Assembly (NCBI GenBank): GCA_029204225.1
Contig: CM055104.1
Span: 42,653,502-42,717,501 of the forward strand
Direction of reading: 5' to 3'
DNA length: 64,000 nucleotides
DNA from: Diphasiastrum complanatum
Taxonomy: Eukaryota; Streptophyta; Lycopodiopsida; Lycopodiales; Lycopodiaceae
In this document: piece after piece, positions 12,085 to 27,089 of the stretch
How the letters are laid out: each line of letters begins with the position of its first letter
Position numbering within the stretch: the first letter of the stretch is position 1
Made by a program: the position numbers and the translations under genes
Notes under the pieces: generated by a model
What the model was told of the DNA's origin: nothing
Seen by the model: the letters and a program-made list of their open reading frames with translations, nothing else
The model's database searches: none

Positions 12085-12830
12085 GAGCTATCTAATGTGA
12101 TGTTGGTCAATTATGATCACTCAATGAGCAATGTCAAGATTAGGACCAAAAGTGAGTTGTCTCACATGTAAGCACTACATTCAATTTACATGAATGTCCT
12201 AAACTCACAATTACTCTAACTTGATCCCTCAATGGACAATCTCAAGCGATAAGGGCCAATATGTGATATCTCAAGTGATAGACAATAGTTTTGAGCTATA
12301 TCGCATGATAGGGGTCAATTACATTGATAAGTGATAAAAAACAATCAATCTAAATGTACTAAACTCGATATTAGTCAATTTTGATCACTCAATGAGCTAA
12401 GTTGAGTGATAAGGACCAAATTTGAAGTTTCTCACATGTAGGAATCAAATTCAAGTTTATTTGAGTGATAAACATCAATATTTTAGCTATATTGAGCGAT
12501 AACGGTCAACTCCATCCATGAGGGATCAAACTCAAGCAATATGCATGTCCTCAGCTTGAGGCTAGCCAAGTTCAATCCCTTCATCAATGATGTCGAGTGC
12601 TAAGGAAAAAAATCATAGCGTAGGCATCAAAGTCAAACCATGTTGAGCAAAGAGATTAAATTTGAGCTACTTAAATGTCCTAAAGCTGAGATTCCTCTAA
12701 TTTGATCGCTCAATGGGAAATATCGAGTGATAAGATCCAAAATTAACTTTTTATGATGATGGACATCAGATTTGAGGTATTTTGTGTGATAGGGGTAAAT
12801 CCCATTGAGAAGGGGCCAAACTCGATCAAT
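12085..12830 (+). repeat. Diverged long-period tandem repeat
   Basis: The phrase 'GTCCTAAACTC...TTGATCNCTCAATGRGNAA...CGAGTGATAAGGNCCAA' recurs with variations near 12105, 12201, 12355, 12547 and 12667. Spacing is irregular (about 100-190 bp). Related 'GATAGGGGTCAA' phrases lie between. This looks like an old degenerate satellite or minisatellite. Confidence 0.6.
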
Positions 12831-12840
12831 CTTAATATAA

Positions 12841-15909
<3,069 letters not shown>

Positions 15910-16486
15910 GTGTTTGTACATTTGTCTTCTGTTGGCGAGGCTATCGATTGTGCTAAGATTTTTGAGAGTAGGGGTTGTCAAGTGAGGCCTTAGATGACAA
16001 TCGATCACATGTCTCATTTTTTTAAAGGAAATCAGTGTAGGTTTTTTGAGTGGCTTTGCTAAAAATCGTTTTGTACACACTTCACTAGAAGCTTTATCTA
16101 GAGATGAGGTGAGACCTATAAAATTTGTTTTTATAGGATGTAATGGCAATATTAAGGGGGAAATAAGTGAGGTTCAAGAAAATAAGAGTGTTCATGCTTG
16201 TAGAGAAAAAGACGAGGGGCTTACTCATGAGTGGAGAGAAAAAGAGAGGAGTGAATATGAAAGGAAAGGTAATATCTTTGTAAGTCCAAGTATTGACGTT
16301 GATATTCAAGATACTTATGATGTTGAATCATTAGAAGATTCATTATCTAATGTAAGGAGTGCACCTAGGGAGAGTATTTTTACTAATCTTATTTTGGTGG
16401 TTCACTTGCAAGGTGTTGGAAGGATCTTGGTGTGTGTCAAGAAATGCAAAATCTCATCATGGATCTTGGTGATAATCAAGAATTAA
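15910..16486 (+). CDS. Orphan retroelement-associated ORF, copy 2
   Basis: The frame open from 16046 to 16486 carries the same landmarks as the copy at 11.5 kb (FLSGFAKN, HTSLEALSRDEVRPIKFVFI, GNIKGEIS). It has an extra charged stretch rich in Glu, Lys and Arg between about residues 48 and 73. Homology starts earlier, near 15910, but that part is frameshifted. It is followed at once by two further plus-strand open frames and then a polypurine tract, so it may be the first part of one larger disrupted ORF in the 3' half of an LTR element. The family is not recognised; no known pol, gag or env motif was seen. Confidence 0.45.
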
Positions 16487-16503
16487 TGGATTTGATCAAC
16501 AAT

Positions 16504-16589
16504 GGCATGAAGGGAATAGAGCTTGTAGCCAAGGATGGGTATGCATGGCATGAAGGGACTAGAGCTAGTAGCCAAGGATGGGTATGCAA
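16504..16589 (+). repeat. 43-bp tandem duplication
   Basis: GGCATGAAGGG-TAGAGCT-GTAGCC followed by AAGGATGGGTATGCA is present at 16504-16546 and 16547-16589 with a few substitutions. It sits at the start of the next open frame and duplicates the residues around its ATG. Confidence 0.85.
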
Positions 16590-17008
16590 GGCATGATGTT
16601 GCATTTGGAGCGTTTCTACTCTTGGGTTCATCTTGGATGGACATTGTTTTTCATCTATTGTCTAACACTTCTTCATTGGCTTATGAGATTGATAAGCTTG
16701 AGGGAGAACACACTATCTCAATTTTGCTATGTGCATATGACTTTGGAGTAAAAGTCATAAGAATGAAAGTTGACTATATCTTTCATATTTGGTATGAATG
16801 GTGGTTTTTTCGTCTACTTGCTCTTGGATGTTTTAGAAGCAAGTATGATTTTTCCATCCATAAGTTGGCATGTTGCCATTCCTCATTCATAGAAGCATAT
16901 TGTGAGCTTTGTATGAGAGTAAGTGAATCATTCTCAAAGGACACTTATCTTCATTTTTTCCCATTGTATCTAAGCTTAGTTATGTTGATTACAAGCTTAG
17001 AGAAGTAA
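16535..17008 (+). CDS. Hypothetical ORF upstream of LTR (157 codons)
   Basis: The frame opens at ATG 16535, inside the 43-bp duplication. It encodes a hydrophobic, Trp/Phe/Cys-rich polypeptide with several candidate membrane-spanning runs (for example around residues 24-40 and 135-152). It ends in TAA at 17006-17008, which overlaps the ATG of the next frame as TAATG. I do not recognise the product. The position between the orphan ORF and a polypurine tract suggests a third ORF of an LTR retrotransposon. An env-like role is only a guess, and chance openness of AT-rich DNA is a real alternative. Confidence 0.35.
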   Translation: MGMHGMKGLELVAKDGYARHDVAFGAFLLLGSSWMDIVFHLLSNTSSLAYEIDKLEGEHTISILLCAYDFGVKVIRMKVDYIFHIWYEWWFFRLLALGCFRSKYDFSIHKLACCHSSFIEAYCELCMRVSESFSKDTYLHFFPLYLSLVMLITSLEK

Positions 17009-17196
17009 TGCAAGATACTAGTAGTCAATATTTGTGGACTAATTATTTTGGCATGGATGATCTTTGTAATCAAAAGAAGACAAAGAAACTTCAAGATTTT
17101 TCCAAGGAGGAGAAAGCCTCTGGATCAAGTACTTATTTCAAGCATGCAAAGGATGGTGTGTTTGGAAGAAAGCTCTTTATGACACTTGAAAGTTGA
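17008..17196 (+). CDS. Hypothetical ORF (62 codons)
   Basis: This frame begins at an ATG overlapping the preceding stop and ends about 70 bp before the purine tract at 17264. The product is hydrophilic, Lys/Ser-rich, with no recognised motif. If the three consecutive frames were once one gene, this would be its C-terminal part. Confidence 0.3.
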   Translation: MQDTSSQYLWTNYFGMDDLCNQKKTKKLQDFSKEEKASGSSTYFKHAKDGVFGRKLFMTLES

Positions 17197-17263
17197 TCTT
17201 CATCAAATAAATCTTATCTTGGTTGTGGTAAGCGTATGTGATATTAGATTGGCTAAGTATAAT

Positions 17264-17530
17264 TTGAGGGGGAATGTGAAAGATTATGCAAATGCCAACT
17301 TATGCGAATATTAGATTGTCAAAGATATGCAAATGGCAATTTAGACCAACATTACAAATGTTAAATTTAGCAAATGTGGTATTGTTCACATTATGGGAGT
17401 TTGTGCACATGGTATTGTAAAATGTCAAATTAGGCCAGTATGTGAGGCCAAATTAGGAAGATAACATCGTGCAAACTTTAGTCTCAAGTTACCTCTTTGG
17501 AGTGCTACACAAGTTATTATCATGTCTCCA
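17264..17530 (+). mobile_element. Polypurine tract and LTR-like sequence, copy 2
   Basis: TGAGGGGGAA at 17264-17274 looks like a plus-strand priming polypurine tract. It is followed directly by TGTGAAAGATTATGC at 17275, a plausible LTR start. Bases 17320-17530 match the minus-strand block at 7262-7465. The LTR end was not found. Confidence 0.55.
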
Positions 17531-18864
17531 AAAGGACATAGTTACAAGATTGGTTTTTGGATCAATGGCCATGCTAGCAGGGAAGAGATTTATAGCTTAT
17601 GGCTATAGCTAAGTCATGAGTCAAAAAACATTATTGCGAATCTTCTTTGGTGGAGAGCTTGGACTTGGAGGTCCATTTACTAGTAGCCAAACTTGAGTTG
17701 ATTAGCCATGCAAAGTCATCATCATGGATGAGCATTTGCGGCAAGGGGAGTATGTTTATTGCATGGAATCAGACTTAGAAGTCATTGTAGAGTCGGGATA
17801 GGGTTCATGCTATCACTAGTATAGATGCACTTGTCATGTATTTTTTAAACATAGGTGCTTAGAAGAGAATAATAATATCCATTGTAAGCATCGTCGGTCC
17901 CAAAAGGAATTATTAGCTTTAAGAATGCAGCGATTCTATCTTTAGACCTCTCAATGTGCCTTAAATAAGGATAATAAGCCAAAAATGACTTTAAAAAGAG
18001 TTAACAAGGGGTAACAAAGCCTAAACTGACTTGAAGTTATGTTTAATTAGAGACGAGCCTTGCTAGAAATACGCAATTTGAATTAGCAACAAGAAAGTTA
18101 TGATCAAAACTGTGAGAGAGGGTCAAAATTGACAAAAATTTGAATTTTCCTTCATAATTTCTTGGGGTGAGAGAGGAGACCTTCAACATTTAATTTTGAA
18201 CGTTGTCTCAAAGCAAAAAAAAAAAAAAAAAAATTGAACTCTTCATTTTGAAGTTTTGGAAAAGAAAATTTGTAGTTGGATGGCAACAGCCATCCAGGTA
18301 GGTTTTTTTTGTTTTATTTTTTAATATTTTAATAATTTTAGTGTTCTAAATATAGGAAAAGAAATTTCACCTTGCCAAATGATTCCCAAGTCATTGATAA
18401 TTATCAGAGAACAGAAGATGATATATTGAAAAACATAATCTAATAAAATATAAGAGTCATTCTTTAGGAAAGTTCCAAGAATATTCTTCAAACGGAATTC
18501 TCACACCAAAAGCAACTCTTCTACTCAAGTCAGTTGCCAATGACTTAAAAATCCTTAAATGTCTTGGGGTAGGCCCCACTTATACATGTAAAACACCACA
18601 TTTTAGATTCATTATAAATCTTATATGCATTAATAAGTTATCTTCTTCTTAGTAGGACTTATTAACTCATTACTCTCACACAATACTCATTAATATGCCT
18701 ATGTTGGCTAACTGGTCTAAGTATACAAGACAAAACCAATAACAAGAAACACATAGCAAATCCAACAAGATTAATGATGCAAACTAGGAATAATCCCACT
18801 GAGACCCTATAAATAAACATATAACTAGCAGATTCCCGCGCAATTTGCATATGTTACTTACATA
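17531..18864. other. No gene recognised
   Basis: AT-rich DNA with a poly(A) run near 18217-18236. It may include the rest of the LTR that starts at 17275, but the boundary is not visible. Confidence 0.4.
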
Positions 18865-19552
18865 ACTAGTTGAAAATCTAGTCACTTGTAGAATAATATT
18901 CCTCAAGAGTAAACAACATGATGGCAAAAACTTACCCACTCACATGAGTCTTTCAAAACATCTTACCTTTTATAGTGAATTTTTCTTAATTCAATCAATC
19001 TCTCATAGATCCCAATACACATACTAAGGTTAGGTTGACCAATACAGAATTTTAAGAGTATAAGAGTAGAACATAATCTTATTTAATCTTGATTTAAATC
19101 ACAATAGATATGTGATTGATTATTTGATTAGTATAACAATGTTAATCTTTTTCTATATCATCCGCTCATATGAATAATGTCCTTATAAATTACTAGCTAA
19201 AAGTCTTGTCACTCAGTCATTTCTACAAGAATAATATTCCTCAAGAGTAAACATCATAACTAAAAAATCTTTGTGACGGAGAAAACGTAACCACTCACAA
19301 GAGTCTTTCAGAACATCTTATCTTTTATAATGGAATTTCTTTAATTCAATCAATCCCTCATAGATGCCATTACACATACTAAGATTAGGTTGACCAATAC
19401 AGATTTTCAGGAGTACAAGAGTATAACATAAACTTATTCGATCTTGATCCAAATTGCAACGGATATGTGATTGGTTATCAAGTCAATATAAAAGTGTATA
19501 TTGATCTTTTTGTATATCATCCATTCAGATGAATAGTAATGTCCTTATAAAT
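18865..19552 (+). repeat. 327-bp direct tandem duplication
   Basis: Two diverged copies lie head to tail at 18865-19191 and 19192-19552. Shared landmarks in order are GAATAATATTCCTCAAGAGT, AATTCAATCAATC-CTCATAG, AGGTTGACCAATACAGA, ATATGTGATTG and ATGTCCTTATAAAT. The second copy has small insertions near its start and end. The sequence is AT-rich and non-coding, and could be an LTR-internal or satellite unit. Confidence 0.85.
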
Positions 19553-20009
19553 CAATTTCCAATTTTACTCCAGTCCCAGATTGTTCACAATAACAATCCC
19601 TAGAGGATTGTTTTATGCATTCAATAGAGCTTTACTTTTGTACACATATTGGAATTTTGAAAAAAACAACAAATAGATTCACAGAAATAACCATTTATAC
19701 ACAAAAGCCCCCTCCTCCTCCTCCCCCTCCTCCCCCCCCTTCTTCCCCTTCTTTTTATAAGAAACACTAATTTAGTTTCTATAAAAGATGCCTTGGGTGA
19801 TGCTTATGCAAAAAAGTCTAGAGATTTTAAAATTTTAGTAATAGATGCGCACAACTGAGTAAGTTTATACTCCTACTACTCCAGCCAATTACATTCATGA
19901 CTTTTCCTCTGATCCTAAAATGTTTTGTACTAGTAGGTGATAGAAAACATCATCTACTAATAATCTAAATTATCTAAATGATAATAGAGATTCAAATTCC
20001 TTATCTAAA
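19553..20009. other. No gene; C-rich low-complexity tract
   Basis: A CCT/CCC tract lies at about 19708-19752. No other structure was recognised. Confidence 0.5.
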
Positions 20010-20330
20010 TTTCATCAAAGGCAAGTGGGTTTTACAACCCTTAAAAGTACCTCCTAGTATGTGGGAGAGTATTTCCATGGGTTTTGTAGTAGGCTTGCCT
20101 ATGACCCATAAAGGTCATAACACCATATGGGTCATAGTTGATTGTTTGACCAAAATAGTTCATTCTATTCAAACCAAAAGAATGTCACAACTTCAAAATT
20201 AGCAAGGTTGTTTGTAGAAGGGCTATCTAAACTTTACGTTCTTCCTTTTCATAATGGTAGCAACCAGGATAATAAGTTTAATGGGGGGTTTTGGAGAGTA
20301 GTATTTCATCGCCTCTATACCAAACTTAAC
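20010..20330 (+). pseudogene. Ty3/gypsy integrase core relic
   Basis: The frame 19978-20202 contains KWVLQPL, WESISMGFVVGLPMTHKGHN and TIWVIVDCLTK, the chromovirus-type integrase core that carries the first catalytic Asp in 'D-R-L-T-K' (here a Cys replaces the Arg). A frame change near 20175 leads to KLARLFVEGLSKLY, the next conserved helix. The segment with the second Asp ('S-D-R-D') is unrecognisable, so the catalytic core is incomplete. About 100 codons survive of an integrase of some 400. No other part of this element was found nearby. Confidence 0.8.
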
Positions 20331-20576
20331 ATGAGTGTGCCTCCTTTTCATGAATCTTCATCCATCAATTCTTGCAATTTTGAGCAAAACCAATTGAATT
20401 CAACATTGAATTTTGTAGCTTGAATTCAACATTGTTAATGCCTTAGTGCTTGTTTCCAAGTACAACTTACCTTTTGTGAATCAATATGATTATTATTCCT
20501 TTTAGCATCCTTGAAGGTTATGGTATTCCCTATTTGAATAATGTATTTGGTTGGCCTTGCATCCTCCAAATGTATG

Positions 20577-22284
<1,708 letters not shown>

Positions 22285-22381
22285 GGGTGTAGTCAAGGCT
22301 CCACCCCCGTTAGAAAGCATGACTCTAGCATCTCCAAGGCTTCTCCACCCTTGGAAGAGGGTGGGGCCTTTGACTACACCC
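22285..22381. repeat. Inverted repeat, 22-23 bp arms
   Basis: GGGTGTAGTCAAGGCTCC at 22285 pairs with the reverse complement in GGGGCCTTTGACTACACCC ending at 22381. The loop of about 52 bases itself contains a CCACCCTTGGAAGAGGGTGG hairpin. It could be a small foldback element. Confidence 0.7.
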
Positions 22382-22994
22382 TTAGTCACAGTTGAAAATA
22401 TGCTCTTCCCCACATTGCCTTGTCATGCAATTGGAACTATGTTGATTTGGACTCTACAATTACCTTTTCACTATGTGAATGACTATGTATGTATGGGGAA
22501 GTCATTAGACCTTGTCATAAATAGTTTAATTATTAACATAGTGTCACTAGGAATGTGAGATAGACCCTCTATGTAGTCGATTTTTCCTTTTGAAATTGGT
22601 CGAGTGCATCACTTTCAAGGTACTAGCATACTTTAAGCACAAATGTACAATGATAGGCATAACCTAAAGAGCACAATGCTCCAAACACGTTAACGTAGTA
22701 GAGTGAAGGGAGAGTTCAAACCTCCATTAAACATGGTAGGAATTCCCTTATTACCCAACTAGTCCCATTGTTCTTGACATGGTTGAAATTGCTCAATGGG
22801 GCACACTTTGTCACTTTTAATTGAGATGTAATATTTGTCTAAACCTTCATTAGAACCATTTTATGAACTAAAACATAATATTCTACATGGATGTGAATAT
22901 TCATAAAAGGCTACCAAGAAGGTCATGTCTCTTTCAAAACCCATAATTTGGCCCTGAATATTTGGGGGACACCTCCAAAGAAAGGATCAACAAC
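22382..22994. other. No gene recognised
   Basis: No coding, RNA or mobile-element signature was seen. Confidence 0.5.
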
Positions 22995-23117
22995 GGTTTC
23001 CAAGGGGAGTCTCGAATGTGGGACCAAAGAAACTTTTGATGTCAAGCTAACAAACTCAGCCAGGACCAAAGAAACTTTTGATGTCAAGCTAACAAACTCA
23101 GCCAACCCCGTCGGGTA
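22995..23117 (-). mobile_element. tRNA-derived SINE-like element, internally duplicated
   Basis: Read on the minus strand this matches the short element at 28707-28790. It has GACGGGGTTGGCT-AGTT (A-box region), CAAAAGTTTCTTTGGTCCCA, then the degenerate B box CCACATTCGAGACTCC and CCTTGGAAACC. A 42-bp segment containing the A-box half is perfectly duplicated in tandem (23021-23062 and 23063-23104). No target-site duplication is clear. Confidence 0.75.
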
Positions 23118-23581
23118 GGCAGAATGGGGTTCCAAGGAATGTAAAGCTTTGCATATAGTTTCCCAAGGAATGTACAGCTTTGCATAGATCAGTCCTATTG
23201 TTGGATGAATATTAGACTACCAAGCAAATTTCTTACAGTTGCCTAACATTTTTCCTCAATATTCCAGGGTGGAAAGGTCCCATTCACTTTTTCCAAGGTG
23301 GAGCAAATTTTCATCTTAGTTCAGATAATTTGAGAGAATTGTATACTATTGAAGATGATCAATCTATGGTATGATGACTGAAAATATAATCTTATCAACA
23401 TTAGCATTTCGGAAGAAATTCATATCTGACAAAACCTAGCTGAACCAAATGCATGAGAAAGGGAAACTTCTTGTGACGACATTTGAGTAGGAATAACGAT
23501 AGCTCTTTTGACATATACACACAACTGAATCAACAAAAGCATCTGTACATGGCTTATAAAAATCATCAGTCGGAGACTGTC
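23118..23581. other. No gene recognised; downstream of MIZ1-like gene
   Basis: Nothing recognised. It includes a near-duplicate of TTTCCAAGGAATGTA-AGCTTTGCATA around 23130 and 23160. Confidence 0.5.
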
Positions 23582-23587
23582 TTTATT
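23582..23587 (-). terminator. Candidate poly(A) signal AATAAA
   Basis: AATAAA on the minus strand, about 320 bases past the stop codon of the MIZ1-like gene. Plant signals are loose, so other nearby A-rich sites could be used. Confidence 0.4.
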
Positions 23588-23907
23588 CACCAAATCTGGT
23601 GAGAGGCCTGGAATGGATGTGCATGGATTTGGCCTATGCAGACTGAATCTTTCACTTCAGGAGAATTGCAGCAATTTCAGAAGTAAACCAGAAGAGTAGC
23701 CAATATTCAATCTACTCAACTATAAGGGAAATCAACTTATTACAGATCCACTCTAGTATAGTTTCTGTAAGTTTTTCACACTTGTTCAAACGAGAGAGAT
23801 GTAATAGGGAAGATTTCTAGTGTATATGACACTCTCAGAGAAAGAATTATATAATGATTGAAGGAAAAGATTACTCTCACTGATTGTACAACAAGCTTCT
23901 GCACTGA

Positions 23908-24600
23908 TCAGATTCTTAGCAAAAACACACTGAGTTCTGGACCTCCTGTTCCGTCAGGGTTCATCATGTAAAAGGCTTCTGAATCTTTCGATCCGATAAC
24001 CCTCTCAAAACGAGCTCTCATGTACATCAGCTCTCCTTGCGATCCTTCCACATGCATGGGGAGGACTCCTGCCCCCATGGATATGGCCTGCAAGATACTC
24101 AGAATCTGTAAATCAGTTTCGGAACAAGTTTTTCTGAGGGCGTAGCCAGTCTTTCTTCCATTACAATACATTGTCCAGAAAGGTTCCTGAATAAGCTTTC
24201 CAACGTTTGTTGATTTCTCACATTCCAGAGCGATTCTCACTAAACCAGACGACATCTCTTTAACGAGAGAGCTTGTTGGAGTTGCCAACTCGAGTAACAA
24301 AACAGGAGGCATTTTTGGATCGTCCTGAACAGCGAAGTGGACATGACCTTTTCGATTTCCAAAAAGTGTACCAATGACACGGCTCCCTTGAGATCGTGTA
24401 GCGGAGGGCCTCGAGGGAAGGGTTAGCAGCTTACAAGAGATCATGGAAAAAGGAAGGAAACTGAAAATGGCTCTGAAGATTGTGTTTAATTTTCCTTGTT
24501 TCTGAGGTTTGTCGAACGGCATAAGAGCAAGCTTTCTTCCTACTAAGGGTCTTTCAGGAGTTTGGGGCTCATCCTTACTCATAAACATCCGAGCACCCAT
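23908..24600 (-). CDS. MIZU-KUSSEI1-like (DUF617) protein
   Basis: A single open frame of 230 codons. Residues about 75-230 form the plant-specific DUF617/MIZ1 domain: GTLFGNRKGHVHFAVQ near 77-92, LLLELATPTSSLVKEM near 101-116, RIALECE near 122-128, EPFWTMYCNGRKTGYA near 139-154, and the C-terminal stretch with GELMYMRARFERV near 189-201 and DSEAFYMMNPDG near 206-217. Arabidopsis MIZ1 is needed for root hydrotropism and associates with the ER; this paralogue's role is unknown. I chose ATG at 24598-24600 because it is the first in-frame ATG after a stop at 24661-24663. The N-terminus is short and variable, as is usual in the family. No introns or disabling changes are visible, making this the only apparently intact gene in the window. 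It is flanked by a TATA box and a poly(A) signal. Confidence 0.93.
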   Translation of the reverse strand: MGARMFMSKDEPQTPERPLVGRKLALMPFDKPQKQGKLNTIFRAIFSFLPFSMISCKLLTLPSRPSATRSQGSRVIGTLFGNRKGHVHFAVQDDPKMPPVLLLELATPTSSLVKEMSSGLVRIALECEKSTNVGKLIQEPFWTMYCNGRKTGYALRKTCSETDLQILSILQAISMGAGVLPMHVEGSQGELMYMRARFERVIGSKDSEAFYMMNPDGTGGPELSVFLLRI

Positions 24601-24865
24601 TTGCACTAGATTTGCAGTACTGTACACGCGGTGCTGATTCGTCGTCCGACCAGCTACATGTCAAATTCTTTCAACATATGTACCTTAAAATATGAGAACA
24701 TCGAATACTGAAGACTAATAATCAGCATGTGAAAATGCTAACGCATCTTGGACGTCGTTCAGACGTTAGCGGCCAACGAAAAGAACATTTTTGTTTTTCC
24801 ACATTCTGAAACTTCCGGTAGAAGTTGGAGGTCAGCAGACATGCGCTCAACGTCGTCAAGAGGCG

Positions 24866-24872
24866 ATTTATA
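24866..24872 (-). promoter_or_regulatory. Candidate TATA box (TATAAAT)
   Basis: TATAAAT on the minus strand in the context TTGATATAAATCG, about 265 bases upstream of the MIZ1-like start codon. It would give a 5' leader of roughly 230 bases. The leader contains an ATG near 24842, so an upstream ORF may exist. Confidence 0.5.
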
Positions 24873-26179
24873 TCAACCTTAAGTAAAGTGCGTTGCAGGC
24901 TGCGACAATTGATTACTTATTTGTCGCCTTCCGATGCAACAAATGACAAGAAGGAAGCACATACATTCGTCTACCAACGAAGATAGAAAACGGCACTTCA
25001 GACAGTAAACCTGAAAATCACATGTTCGACCTGAGCTTGAAATCCACAATTTCATAAAGAATCGGTTTAAAAAGTTGAAGAACGTGATAATTAGAAGCCA
25101 AGGGGCCCTACACACCGCCATGATCGTGTTATGCAGCATTCAAGTGGCTCTATTGCATAATTATCCAACCACCTATCCCAGAAGATGACTTCTAGATATA
25201 TTGAGAACGATTGATTTCTAAGATAATAGATACGAATCTGCTAAGCAATAAGAACTATGATATTTCACCACTTTGCATGCAAATCTGCAATCAAACAATG
25301 AACTCAAATATACTTTCTAAGCTATATGCTGGCAAAGTATTGTTTCTCGCAAAATAAAGATGTGAATGTCGTAGCAGCAGTAACTTTCTGTCCAGAGACT
25401 CCATTTTCCGAAAAAGTGAGAAAAAATAAGATTCAGAAGATTCTCAAGAATTATATCTAACATCCCCATTATCAAGCATTTGCCTAAAGTACCTCAAACA
25501 AAAAATACATGACATAATCAAGGACAGCGTGTAGAAAGACCTTCACCTTGCGGGTTTTGTGAGAATCCCTGCAGTCCGTACAACCTAGAAACAGCATGTC
25601 AACAACTTCTCACAAATCCTGTATGGCTTTGAACTAGATTTGCCTACATAAATCTGCTAAGCCTTATTCTTGATCACAACCTTAAACATTATAATACAGA
25701 AACAAATTCATGACAATAGATTATCCCCCGAGCAAACGGCGGACGAGAATCAGCTACAAACTACAACTCCAAAGAAACTTCAAAACCTCCCTTTCTTTCT
25801 CTATCTGCAAATAAGCCTCAAATACTTCCTTCTTTTCCGATCCATCCAATCAACTCCAACCACCAACAGCGCGCCGCTGCTGCTGCTGCTGCTGCCGACA
25901 GAGGAGCCACAATGCAGATCCCTCGTCACAATTCCATTAAATTAATGAGTAAAGAAGAATAATCTGTCCAGACGCCATCGCAGTCAGAGAAAAAGGGAAT
26001 CACCATCATCACATGCATCAGAATCGAAGGACTACGGATCTGATTCTCCCACAGACCACAGACGACGATCCATGCACACAGAAAAGGCTCTATACTACAC
26101 GATATCACAGACATATGGTGGTAATTTCTCCTCAAGCCACATGGGCTTCACGGTGGCACCGCCACCGGCACCTTCGATT
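24873..26179. other. MIZ1-like upstream region; no second gene
   Basis: Presumed promoter and intergenic sequence of the MIZ1-like gene. It contains a short (CTG)n run near 25874-25895. Open frames at 24879-25139 and 25670-25945 have no recognisable product. Confidence 0.45.
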
Positions 26180-26290
26180 AGCGTTAAACTAACTCGACCT
26201 AGTTGGTAGCTTGACGTAGTTGGTAAGTACTTCCTTCTCATGAGGTCAGGGGTTCGACTCCAGTCCGCCATACGGAATAGCGTAGCCTAC
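26180..26290 (+). mobile_element. tRNA-derived SINE-like sequence
   Basis: A Pol III-type internal promoter is visible: A-box-like TAGTTGGTAAG at 26217-26227 and a perfect B box GGTTCGACTCC at 26251-26261, spaced about as in tRNA genes. The connecting CTTCCTTCTCATGAGGTCA is typical of plant SINE heads. A second TAGTTGGTAGC lies just upstream. It does not fold into a complete tRNA cloverleaf, so a SINE is preferred over a tRNA gene. The 3' end was not located. Confidence 0.65.
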
Positions 26291-26926
26291 ATTCCTGCGT
26301 CCGCTCGTATATTAATAGCTTATATAGAATCTCACCACCGTTGGATTTCTGTGAGAGCGATCTCAATTTGCCAGGTGTCATGAATCTAACGGTTAGAGTA
26401 CTTTAATGCGTTTTTTAACGTGGGCCGTCCCATTAAGCAATCATCCAGCGTTGGATATTCTCAGGGCAAGCAGATTGTGCCACGTATACGATATCTAACC
26501 GTTTAAAAGCTTCCAGGTGGTTACATTGACGCGTGGCTGACATCCAAAAGCGTCCCTTGCTTTGCCCGGGTTTCCGAACCTGGCCCCTCTCCCGTGACAC
26601 AGGCACCAAAGCACAATTAACCGTGGTTAGAAGAATCAGCTCTGATTGCAGGGCAGGGCAACTGTGGTTCGGTCTGACGTAGGATTGGTCCGGACCACCG
26701 TCCATGCCCTACAGGGCTAGTAGTCACATTCTACAGCCCTGGCCCTGGGGCCACGGCCACGGCCCTGCCCAATAATTATTGGAATTTGGGACTATTGCAC
26801 AACAATGCCCACCATTGCCCCCAACAATTGGCCTCCATCTTGGACGCGCTGCCCATTTTGGCTCCAGCTTAATCACAGCCACATGTTTTTTTTTTTTTTT
26901 TTAAATTTTAAAATTGATTTTTTACT
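26291..26926. other. No gene recognised; GC-richer flank
   Basis: Somewhat GC-rich sequence with repeated GGCCCTG/GGCCACGG phrases near 26735-26770 and a poly(T) run near 26885-26903. Confidence 0.4.
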
Positions 26927-26965
26927 CACAGAAACCTGCCCAAAGACTCTGCCCAGGTTTCTGTG
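26927..26965. repeat. 12-bp perfect hairpin flanked by direct repeats
   Basis: CACAGAAACCTG at 26927-26938 pairs perfectly with CAGGTTTCTGTG at 26954-26965. CACATGTTTTTT occurs on both sides (about 26879 and 26971), so this could be a tiny foldback insertion. Confidence 0.6.
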
Positions 26966-27089
26966 ATTGACACATGTTTTTTTAGCCCATAAGTTCCTTG
27001 CAGTTCATCCAAATGCTAGCTAGATATATATTGAAAATCACACTTATTTTTTTAAATCGTGTGCACATAGATGTGTGGATATCGAGCAT

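Noticed and set aside
12085-12830. CRISPR-like array
   Set aside because: Repeats are long, diverged and irregularly spaced in a plant nuclear context.
24600-24627. Start of the MIZ1-like protein at 24627
   Set aside because: The codon there is GTG; the first ATG in frame is at 24598-24600 and a stop lies at 24661.
26180-26290. A functional tRNA gene
   Set aside because: A and B boxes are present, but no complete cloverleaf with a paired acceptor stem could be drawn; a SINE head is more likely.
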